A stretch of 64,000 bases of DNA from Siphonodentalium dalli (Eukaryota > Mollusca > Scaphopoda > Gadilida > Siphonodentaliidae): contig CP136062.1 of NCBI GenBank assembly GCA_032622095.1, positions 19,221,739 through 19,285,738 on the forward strand, in the 5' to 3' direction. The translations under genes were made by a program, and so were the position numbers. Under the pieces are notes generated by a model. That model saw only the letters and a program-made list of their open reading frames with translations, ran no database searches and was not told the origin of the DNA. This document shows positions 1 through 12,500 of this stretch, one piece after another (positions within the stretch are counted from its first letter, which is position 1; every line of letters starts with the position of its first letter).

Positions 1-55
1 TTGTTGGCATTCATCGGAAAGCTCTCCCTGAGATCTTTCCGATGAATGGCAACAA
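1..55. repeat. Hairpin at the window edge
   Basis: Bases 1-21 (TTGTTGGCATTCATCGGAAAG) pair with 35-55 with one mismatch. It may be the end of a longer foldback cut by the window boundary. Confidence 0.5.
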
Positions 56-460
56 GCCATATTTCCGACTAAATCCTGAAAAGTTACCCATAATTCTGCT
101 GTGGTTAAGGAGTCGATTAATTAGGGCATTACTGTAATTCTTAGTAAGTTCCATATCTCCAAGTCACTGATTTGGTAGATAATTGTAGTGAACCATGTAT
201 CGAGATACAAATTGTATCGCGGCACAAACTGTATCTCCCATCCATATCTAGACATATATTCATAACATGAACATTGTATTGAGATACAAATTCTATCGCG
301 GCACAAACTGTAACTATCTTCCATCCATATCTAGATATATATATATAGACAAATTATGTTCTGCTTTGAACCCACATTTAGACTCGGGGTCGACAGCTGT
401 CCTCCCCGACTCAGATATCACAGAATTGACTTTATAACCAACATGTCTAAGAGACATTCG

Positions 461-585
461 TCATACCAAGTCATCAGGGTATTTTCTTAGCAATCGCATT
501 CTTCTTTCCACTCGTCTGTGGTAGAACTTCTTGATTTCTGACGCCCAGAAAACAGATGATGTCAAAGCTATTAAAAACAGGAAAT
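461..585 (-). CDS. ATP2C1: SPCA terminal exon: M10 and C-terminal tail with stop
   Basis: The acceptor is TTTGCAG ending at 586. The exon completes Asp and reads [20 protein letters not shown], then a strongly basic tail [20 protein letters not shown] and a TGA at 463-461. The LTSSV..ASEIKK segment matches the end of M10 in SPCA. I saw no clear AATAAA on the minus strand between 460 and 1, so the 3' UTR end is not located. Confidence 0.92.
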
Positions 586-3500
586 CTGCAAATAAAAACA
601 TGATTGCAAGAAATAAATCTATGGATATTTTAATACTATTTTTATGCATGGACACATTAGAGGATCGGCTTGTTTTATCTACCCTCGGCCCATTTTCGAT
701 GTGGTGTTCAAGGTACGTTTAGACACAAGCACTTTGGAGTACTTTTCGACTCTATACATTTTCTATAGGTTCTCAGCGCACAGCCAATCAGCGCACGTCT
801 AATATAATTTGTCCTTTCATGTGATGCCATTTTCTATTCCTTGAAATAAATAAAGTTATGTAAATTTTAAGACAGCCTCCATCCCTATCCTCTTATTGAT
901 TGGTTTAGCTATAAGTAGGCATGTTATTGCGCTCACCTTCTCACCTATAGTTTTATATTGCTCATTTTTCTGGCTGTTTTACCAATAAACAGTTAACATT
1001 TTGCATGTGGGGGTCCTCGAAGATAAACCCAGTCCCAAGTTTTTGTGTCAAAAAATTCACGGGCCCCCCCCCCCCCATACTTAGGGGGGATACAGTAATA
1101 CTAATAACAGTTAACCCTTTTTAGATTTAAATTTTTTTATTAAAATTGTAAAAAATTGTAAAAAATAATAACAAATGATGAAAAATTGTTAGGCCAATGC
1201 ATTCTCTTATATATGCGAGGCGACCTATGGTCGACTCGCATATATAAGAGAATGCATTGGCACAGGGTATATGGGTTGATAAAAAAATCGGACCTGGCAC
1301 TCAAAGGGTTAATGATGGTGACATAATACTAATAACGGTCGTTACCTGTGAGAAAAAGAGCCTCAGTTTGGAACACTGACTGAAGAGGAGGGAAATATAT
1401 AACGAGAAGTTGACCAACGAGAGATCCTCCGACAGCTATCAGGAACATCTTGTTTGTAAACAATCCAATTTGGAATACTGATTTATCCTGAAACATTATG
1501 AATTTTTTTTATTTTAGTGTAAACATATTTTATTCCAATCCTAATAACATATATGAACATTTAACAAAAGTTTTGACAGTAATAAATAGAATAGTATAGA
1601 TGGATTGATTGGAACGGGGATCAAACAACACGCTTTAAGCCCAAGGGCTTTTGTTAAGTTTTCACCCCTTTTGTATTGTGCCCACTCTTCATTTAGTGTA
1701 GAGGGGGGGGGGGGGGGTTGGACGAGCTTCATGAACAATTCCTTTCTATATATGACAAATTTCATTCTTCACCTTATTTTGGTCTGTACTGTGTCCCGAG
1801 AGTAATGCTATTGATTTGATTCCCTTGTTAACATTTTCATGACGGGAGCTGCGTTGGCGCAACATTAACCTCTTCGCTGCTATGACGTCCGTAACTATTA
1901 CCTTGACCTACTTCAACACACTAGCAGTAGGCCAATTCTACCTGGAACTGGAACTCAGAGATTGGTGCATCAGAATAACTGTATCTCGAAGTGTTTCAAA
2001 CAGTGTATGATGTTCCACAATTGTGAACGATAATAGCCTTTCAACTGAGTCAGTTTTATGGTTCTTGTGATATTCCCGTTATATTTTTCCACTCGAAATG
2101 GCAATAATGTCAAAAGCCAAGCAGACAATGTCATAACGTCATTTAGCAGTGAAGAGGTTAAAGACCCTGTCGCAATGCATTCTCTTATAAATAATAGTCG
2201 ACCATAGGTCGCCTCGCATATTTAAGAGAATGCACTGGCCTAACAATTTTTTATCCATTTTTCTTACATTCTTTAACAATTTTTATCATTTTTTGTAATT
2301 TTTTCTTACATTCTTTAACAATTTTATCATTATTAATAATTTTTTCTTACATTCATCTTATATTCTTTAACATTTTTTTTATAATGTTGTTCATTTTTTT
2401 CTTACATTCTTTAACAATTATAAAAAATAATATAAAATTTTTGTTAGGCCAAAGCATTCTCTTATATATGCGTGGATACCTATGGTCGATTCGCATATAT
2501 AAGAGAATGCATTGGCACAAGGTTTTCGCAAAAATTCAGAAAGCTCCCGTCACGAAAGGGTTAAACAAATCGTTTAGGCCACACAAAGTTCATTATCTGT
2601 TTATCAGACACTCTTTTTTTCAAAATCAGAGAACAGGCAGGTTTATATATTCAATGGGCAGGTTTATATATTTATTTTTTAACTACAAAGTTACCCTGCA
2701 ACAGGCACATTTTTATTCCCACTTTTTACAACCAAAACTTCCCAACAGGCACGTTTTAATTTGGTTACTCATGAATCAGGCCTCAGCCTAGGGGTTCAGA
2801 ACAGGGAGACTTGAAGTCTCCCTCCAGACTTCAGGGAGAAGTGGGGAGACTACCAAAAATTGACAATTTTCAAATATCGCTTTATTTTATAACATCAATA
2901 CAAAATTTAAAAAGATAAAATAAGAAATAAAACTAAACTTTTTTGACTTTATCTGAAATTAGCCTAATTAATTGTTATTATACATTTAAAATTTTTGGAA
3001 ATGTTTTGTGTAGCTATCATTTAAGCAAGACAATTATCAAGTTACAGTATTAGTTAATTTTTTAACTAAATGGAAGTAGTATTATTTCCTAGAGTAGCCT
3101 AGACTGCAGCTTGGAAGATACGTTTGTACAGTCTGAATCATGATGCATGTAACTTTGTAAGTTTAATTTGGTCACGGCTGTAATGTGGGTGTCCGCTAAA
3201 ATAAACAATAAGGACTAACTAACAAAGGAGTTGCAAAAGCTTTTAGTTTTATTGCTAAAGCTTTTATTAATTAATGGCCTCCCTTAATTAATGCCAACAT
3301 CACTGGTATAATCCGATTAAAGCAATAAACTTGACATTTATTTACGGAAGCAGTCTCTTCAAAAAGTGCGACGCGGTCTCTTCAAAAAGTGTGACGCGTT
3401 ACCGAAACGAACTTCCGAAGCGCCTGGTACATAAATACACTGATAATGTCGTAATTGTTTTATATCTGAAAAGCGGGACGGCGGTCTTTTAAGTTAATTA

Positions 3501-6500
3501 AAACATTTATTTGTGACACTAACGATGGTCAGTAACAACACAGATGAGAACATCTCATCGTGTTTTCAGCGTGTCAAAACATTTGTGATTAACATTCATT
3601 ACCGCAAAGGGAACAAAGGCGACTGAATAACAACACAAAACAAGAGGTGGCATCAGAGATGCTGTGTCTCGTTTTCGGTGGCTTACCGCCGGTGGCTACC
3701 GCCAATTGGTGTGCATCAGTATCGGTAGACTAATTAATAGGTAAAATCGAAAAATGACTAATTAAGGGCCATAACTCCATCAAATTTTATCAGGCCAGGC
3801 TGGTTTTCGAACTCGTCCAAAATATTCTTGGCAAGTATGTCTATTCCAAATTTTAAACAAATCGGAGGACGTTTGTTGAAGTTATCGCGCTAACAAGCTA
3901 AAAATTCACGAAAAATGACTAATTAAGGGCCATAACTCTATCAAATTTTATCGGGCCAGGCTGGTTTTCGAACTCGTCCAGGATATTATTGGAAGACACT
4001 TATATACCAAATTTTAGTTGAATCGGATGACGTTTGTTGAAGTTATCGCGCTAACGAGATGAAAATTCGTGAAAAATGACTAATTAAGGGGCATAACTGT
4101 ATAAAATTTTATCGGACCAGGCCGGTTTTCGAACTCGACCGAGATATTCTTGGGAGACACCTATATACCAAATTTCAATCAAATCGGATAACATTTGTTG
4201 AAGTTATCGCGCTAACGAGCTGAAAATTCGTGAAAAATGACTAATTAAGGGCCATAACTCTATCAAATTTTATCGGACCTGGCCGGTTTTCGAACTCGAC
4301 CGAGATATTCTTGGGAGACACCTATATACCAAATTTCAATCAAATCGGATAACATTTGTTGAAGTTATCGCGCTAACGAGCTGAAAATTCGTGAAAAATG
4401 ACTAATTAAGGGCCATAACTCTATAAAATTTTATCTGACCAGGCCAGTTTTCGAACTCATCCGAGATATTCTTGGGAGACACCTATATACCAAATTTCAA
4501 TCAAATCGGATAACGTTTGTTGAAGTTATCGCGCTAACGAGCTGAAAATTCAAAGGGCCATAACTCTGTAATAAATGTGTGGACGAACCCGATTTTTTTG
4601 TCTGCAGCTTACGTGCATGGATATGTACTCACACACCAAATTTTAATCCGTCAATAAACGGTTGAGTTATAAGCAAAACACGCCGCCCGCCCGTCCGCCA
4701 ACCGTCCCCCATCAAACTATATCGTATGTTTCTTTTTGGGATGGCCACCACAATTTAGGGGATAACAGTGTGGTGTTTTGTGATTTCGGAAAGGTACATG
4801 GCGAATATACTGTGGCAAATTTAGTTAATGGGCGACGGCGGAGCCGGAGCCCATTAACGGGTATTTGCCACAGTATATTCGCCATGTACCTTTCCGAAAT
4901 CACAAAACACCACACTGTTATCCCCATTCTAATGCTCTTCGAACTTTAAAACGTTATTTAGACAAACAAATGCCTCGTAATTATCAACGAAATGTGCGGC
5001 CATAGAAAACACTCAGCCAATTCACGACTTTTTATTTTAAATTTAATTCGCTAGATAAAATATAGTCCCTCAATTACCATCGCTCTTATCGTTAAAAATG
5101 CTGATAAATATGAAAAATTGCCACTTCAAATAGAAATAAATATGCACAACAATTAGTTTCTGCATGTACCTGATGTCTTTTTCAGATGTTTACCACTTTC
5201 AAATTGAAGTTTTGATTTTACCGCGAACTTTAAGTTGAATTGAAACAATGGGAAATTGTTTACTCAATGCGTTGTATTTCACGCCGTGTCTCGCGGTTTC
5301 ATGTCAAGAAATTTGGTCAAAATGATATCGAGACACTGACATTGGTGGAATATAACGGTGTGGTGTTTTGTATTTTCTGAAAGTACATGTATACAGGGCG
5401 AATGTACTGACTGTCAATTTTCGACAAAAGAGACATCGCTGGTTTGTTTATATAGCAACGAGCTAGTAACGGAAGTCAGTAGCAAGGGCGCCAACTCTAT
5501 AATCTACTCCGCAACGTCGCCGGCGTGTATTGCGTAAGGGTGACGCCATGGAGTGAAACGGAACAGTGAGCGGTGCTGGATTGGACATGCATGTCCGAGA
5601 TTACGAATTCAGCTAACGGCAATATTGGCGCGTAGGAATATCTAACATTGAAGCGGTGAACCGGACTATACATTGCGACAGGTTATTGAATGAATAACCC
5701 CCCGCAAATATGTGGTGTTTCCGGGGGTATATTGGCCTAAGTGCATTAGAATCATCTATATACGGACAAGTCTGGGGAAAAAATTAAGAAGCAAAAAAAA
5801 AAAAAAACCCTAAAATTGAAGGCGACTTCGATTTCGCCTTAGAGCGACGATAGGGCGAAGTCAGCGACAATCTCACAGTCGCCTTGTGAGCTGAGGCCTG
5901 TCATGAATTATCAAAAATATTGTTGGGTGTGAAAAACTACTTTTCATGATTAAGTTGGACAAATCTAAATGTATTTAACAGTATTATCCATCCCTTAACT
6001 AACACAATTTCTGATTGGGAAAAGCCGCCACGTGATAATGCGGGAAAAAGTCATATTGGACTCCAAAATGTCATATTGGACTCCCAAGTGTGCAATATGA
6101 CTTTTTTTATCGGGACTCTGTGACGTAACGAATTAACTCTATTGCGAAATGAATCGGTGAAAGTGTGATGCAATGTATGGTTATAATATTCTGACATTCA
6201 CAAGACTCTCAAGTTCACAACTTGCATTAAACGATTTGTTCTCACAAAATTAGAATGCGTCATCAGAAACTGCACATGCATCACAGTATATTTAAGGCAT
6301 ACACCACCCATTCAAGCAACTGTGCATGCGTGGGAATACAGTCCATGCATGTGTCACTAACAATAGCCTGAGATTGCTGACACAACATCGCCGCAATTGA
6401 TAATTTGTAAAAGTCTTGTTTCCCACGACCGGTTCATGTCACTATGTTGTGACTCGTAAGCTCGTGTCATGAAGTCATGGCTGTGCATGGGCCACAAGGC

Positions 6501-9500
6501 CAAACCTCAAGTCCTTAACGCTTTTGCTTGGTAAATTCTACTCACACTTTATACAGAATTTGCAGATATATAACATATATATTGCATTGTGCGCCGTGCA
6601 TGGACAAATTAAAAAAATTTATGTGCTGTTGGTATCCCGTGATGAATGATATACCAATTGTTAACAATTCACCCCGTTCCCGGATCCTACAAATCATATT
6701 CCCGGGAAACGGGAATGAGTATGCGACCCGGGACCGGGAAATTCCTGTTCCCGGGATTAAACCCTAGTTTCACTTCCGCATTGAGTGTTTTTTTTCACTT
6801 CCGTGTTTACTGTTCCAAATCATGCTTTCTGATGATCAAAATAAAGGCTTTTATAGAGAATTAAGTGCCGACAAATACCAAAAATAACCACAAAAGTTTT
6901 ATTCCCAAAATTTGGATAAACATACAGATGAATAATAAAAATGTCAATATACAATGTTGTGTACAGTATGAGTTTTTCTTGTACTCGTCCAGGTTGTGGT
7001 GAAAGGTCATATTGGACTCACCACAACCTGGTCTCGTACAAGAAAAACACATACTGTACACAACATTGTATAATAACTTTATAGTATGTTGTTCAACCCA
7101 AGTGCAAACAGTTTAACCAAACCAAAAAGAAAACTTCATTATTATTATTAAGGAAAATATCAAATATAAGTTGCAATATGTCTAGCTAGATTTATGGCCA
7201 GTAGTGGACAGAGATTGTGGACATCCAAGCCTTGAAATAGGGTGTCTGTCATTTGCAGAATGAGGTCCCCAGAGGGTGAATTTAGTGATGTTACCCCGCA
7301 TAGTGGGCTAGCATCACCAAATTCACCCTCTGGGGACCTCATTCTGCAAATGACAGACACCCTATTTCAAGGCTTGTGGACATCGCATTATAACGCAGAG
7401 CGACAGGATGGTTTATATTTTAAATTTTAGTGGGCCATAAAAAATCACCCAGCTGGCCATATTTTTATGAGATGGGGTGGGTGTCAGAGGAACATTATAT
7501 TAAATTTGTTCGGCCTTCCAGTTTTAGTTGAGCCTCTTACCAAGGTTGTCTGATTTAATACAAGTGATTATTGATTTAAATCAATGTTTCAAAAAAATCA
7601 TTGATTTATGTAAAACATTTTGAAATAATGATAAAAAGTCAAGAGCTGCAATATATAACAAGGTTTTTGTAAACTATAACATGAGTATGATTAAACAAAA
7701 TTGGATAATATATATATTCAACCCTTTAGAAACTACAGGCACACTGCATAATACAGTATTTATTGCTCCATCAACTGCCTGTTCTGCTTAACATTGCTAG
7801 AATTGTTTGTAACTACACTTGAGATTCAGCACTTCTCACTACACTGTTGAATTTCGTAGCTTTTCTCATTGCCGTGAATGTAAATGCTATCTGTGTAATT
7901 CTACTGTATACTCTGCCATCTAAACTATTCTGGGTGTCTAACTGTGTAATTCTACTGTATACTCTGCCATCTAAACTATTCTGGGTGTCTATCTGTGTAA
8001 TTCTACTGTATACTCTGCCATCTAAACTATTCTGGGTGTCTATCTGTGTAATTCTACCGTATACTCTGCCATCTAAACTATTCTGGGTGTCTATCTGTGT
8101 AATTCTACTGTATACTCTGCCATCTAAACTATTCTGGGTGTCTATCTGTGTAATTCTACCGTATACTCTGCCATCTAAACTATTCTGGGTGTCTATCTGT
8201 GTAATTCTACTGTATACCCTGCCATCTAAACTATTCTGGGTGTCTATCTGTGTAATTCTACCGTATACTCTGCCATCTAAACTATTCTGGGTGTCTATCT
8301 GTGTAATTCTACCGTATACTCTGCCATCTAAACTATTCTGGGTGTCTATCTGTGTAATTCTACCATATACTCTGCCATCTAAACTATTCTGGGTGTCTAT
8401 CTGTGTAATTCTACCGTATACTCTGCCATCTAAACTATTCTGGGTGTCTATCTGTGTAATTCTACTGTATACCCTGCCATCTAAACTATTCTGGGTGTCT
8501 ATCTGTGTAATTCTACTGTATACCCTGCCATCTAAACTATTCTGGGTGTCTATCTGTGTAATTCTACTGTATACTCTGCCATCTAAACTATTCTGGGTGT
8601 CTATCTGTGTAATTCTACTGTATACTCTGCCATCTAAACTATTCTGGGTGTCTAACTGTGTAATTCTACTGTATACTCTGCCAACTAAACTATTCTGGGT
8701 GTCTAACTGTGTAATTCTACTGTATACTCTGCCATCTAAACTATTCTGGGTGTCTATCTGTGTAATTCTACTGTATACTCTGCCATCTAAACTATTCTGG
8801 GTGTCTATCTGTGTAATTCTACCGTATACTCTGCCATCTAAACTATTCTGGGTGTCTATCTGTGTAATTCTACCGTATACTCTGCCATCTAAACTATTCT
8901 GGGTGTATATCTGTGTAATTCTACCGTATACTCTGCCATCTAAACTATTCTTGGTGTCTATCTGTGTAATTCTACCGTATACTCTGCCATCTAAACTGTT
9001 CTGGGTGTCTATCTGTGTAATTCTACCGTATACTCTGCCATCTAAACTATTCTGGGTGTCTATCTGTGTAATTCTACCGTATACTCTGCCATCTAAACTA
9101 TTCTGGGTGTCTATCTGTGTAATTCTACCGTATACTCTGCCATCTAAACTATTCTGGGTGTCTATCTGTGTAATTCTACCGTATACTCTGCCATCTAAAC
9201 TATTCTGGGTGTCTATCTGTGTAATTCTACCGTATACTCTGCCATCTAAACTATTCTGGGTGTCTATCTGTGTAATTCTACCGTATACTCTGCCATCTAA
9301 ACTATTCTGGGTGTCTATCTGTGTAATTCTACCGTATACGCTGCCATCTAAACTATTCTGGGTGTCTATCTGTGTAATTCTACCGTATACTCTGCCATCT
9401 AAACTATTCTGGGTGTCTATACTCGATATATGTTGTGAATACAAATAAGCAACATCTTGTAGAACCTTCATTTAATAGAAAAATCTGATTCAAATAAAAA

Positions 9501-12500
9501 AGAAAACTTGTGTTTTACCTGGGATCTTGAACCAAGCGCGTTGAACATATCAAATAATACAAAACATGTGAATGTCATCGTTGTGTCCCTTGGTGTGATG
9601 ATATTGTCTCTCATCTGAAAAAAGAAATGTGTATGTATTTAGACTATTTATCACTTGCAATGTCACAGGTTTTGTAAAATCACCAAAAAATACCAGGTAT
9701 TATTAATAAATAGTCACAAATTTAATAAATCGTAAGAATTATTTTCACGAGACTGAAAATAATTGTTGAATTAGCACAAAAGGAGAAGCATCATAAATGA
9801 CTCAGAACAGTTAAACGGACATGGTTCATTCATAAATGACTGAGAACAGTTAAACGGACATGGTTCATACATAAACGACTCAGAACAGTTAAGCGGACAT
9901 GGTTCATTCATAAACGACTCAGAACAGTTAAACGGACATGGTTCATTCATAAACGACTGAGAACAGTTAAACGAACATGGTTCATACATAAACGACTGAG
10001 AACAGTTAAACGGACATGGTTCATACATAAACGACTCTGAACAGTTAAACGGACATGGTTCATTCATAAACGACTGAGAACAGTTAAACGGACATGGTTC
10101 ATACATAAACGACTCAGAACAGTTAAACGGACATGGTTCATACATAAACAACTCTGAACAGTTAAACGGACATGGTTCATTCATAAACGACTCAGAACAG
10201 TTAAACGGACATGGTTCATTCATAAACAACTGAGAACAGTTAAACGGACATGGTTCATACATAAATGACTGAGAACAGTTAAACGGACATGGTTCATACA
10301 TAAACGACTCAGAACAGTTAAACGGACATGGTTCATTCATAAACGACTCAGAACAGTTAAACGGACATGGTTCATTCATAAACGACTCTGAACAGTTAAA
10401 CGGACATGGTTCATTCATAAACGACTCAGAACAGTTAAACGGACATGGTTCATTCATAAACGACTCTGAACAGTTAAACGGACATGGTTCATTCATAAAC
10501 GACTCAGAACAGTTAAACGGACATGGTTCATACATAAACGACTGAGAACAGTTAAACGGACATGGTTCATTCATAAATGACTCTGAACAGTTAAACGGAC
10601 ATGGATCATACATAAACGACTGAGAACAGTTAAACGGACATGGTTCATTCATAAACGACTGATAACAGTTAAACGGACATGGTTCATTCATAAATGACTC
10701 AGAACAGTTAAACGGACATGGTTCATACAAAAAACGACTCTGAACAGTTAAACGGACATGGTTCATTCATAAACGACTCAGAACAGTTAAACGGACATGG
10801 TTCATTCATAAACGACTGAGAACAGTTAAACGGACATGGTTCATTCATAAACGACTGAGAACAGTTAAACAGACATTGTTCATACATAAACGACTGAGAA
10901 CAGTTAAACGGACATGGTTCATTCATAAACGACTCAGAACAGTTAAACGGACATGGTTCATTCATAAACGACTCAGAACAGTTAAACGGACATGGTTCAT
11001 TCATAAACGACTCAGAACAGTTAAACGGACATGGTTCATTCATAAACGACTCAGAACAGTTAAACGGACATGGTTCATTCATAAACGACTGAGAACAGTT
11101 AAACGGACATGGTTCATTCATAAACGACTCAGAACAGTTAAACGGACATGGTTCATTCATAAACGACTGAGAACAGTTAAACGGACATGGTTCATTCATG
11201 AACGACTGAGAACAGTTAAACGGACATGGTTCATACATAAACGACTGAGAACAGTTAAACGGACATGGTTCATTCATAAACGACTCTGAACAGTTAAACG
11301 GACATGGTTCATTCATAAACGACTCAGAACAGTTAAACGGACATGGTTCATTCATAAACGACTCAGAACAGTTAAACGGACATGGTTCATTCATAAACGA
11401 CTGAGAACAGTTAAACGGACATGGTTCATTCATAAACGACTCTGAACAGTTAAACGGACATGGTTCATTCATAAACGACTGAGAACAGTTAAACGGACAT
11501 GGTTCATTCATAAACGACTCTGAACAGTTAAACGGACATGGTTCATTCATAAACGACTCTGAACAGTTAAACGGACATGGTTCATTCATAAACGACTCAG
11601 AACAGTTAAACGGACATGGTTCATTCATAAACGACTCTGAACAGTTAAACGGACATGGTTCATTCATAAACGACTGAGAACAGTTAAACGGATATGGTTC
11701 ATTCATAAACGACTCAGAACAGTTAAACGGACATGGTTCATTCATAAACGACTCAGAACAGTTAAATGGACATGGTTCATTCATAAACGACTGAGAACAG
11801 TTAAACGGACATGGTTCATTCATAAACGACTCAGAACAGTTAAACGGACATGGTTCATTCATAAACGACTGAGAACAGTTAAACGAACATGGTTCATACA
11901 TAAACGACTGAGAACAGTTAAACGGACATGGTTCATTCATAAACGACTGAGAACAGTTAAACGGACATGGTTCATACATAAACGACTGAGAACAGTTAAA
12001 CGGACATGGTTCATTCATAAACGACTCAGAACAGTTAAACAGACATGGTTCATAAACGACTCAGAACAGTTAAACGGACATGGTTCATTCATAAACGACT
12101 GAGAACAGTTAAACGGACATGGTTCATACATAAACGACTGAGAACAGTTAAACGGACATGGTTCATTCATAAATGACTCAGAACAGTTAAACAGACATGG
12201 TTCGTTCATAAAAGACTCAGAACAGTTAAACGGACATGGTTCATTCATAAATGACTCAGAACAGTTAAACGGACATGGTTCATTCATAAACGACTCAGAA
12301 CAGTTAAACGGACATGGTTCATTCATAAACGACTGAGAACAGTTAAACGGACATGGTTCATACATAAACGACTGAGAACAGTTAAACGGACATGGTTCAT
12401 TCATAAACGACTCTGAACAGTTAAACGGACATGGTTCATTCATAAACGACTCAGAACAGTTAAACGGACATGGTTCATTCATAAACGACTCAGAACAGTT

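Noticed and set aside
3748-4665. Possible SINE or tRNA-derived repeat (TTTTCGAACTCG)
   Set aside because: The TTCGAAC word lacks the surrounding B-box context and no A-box is seen; the units are tandem and have no A-tail.
7813-9471. 552- and 533-codon ORFs on opposite strands
   Set aside because: By-product of the 51-bp minisatellite. Both strands cannot plausibly code, and neither has gene context.
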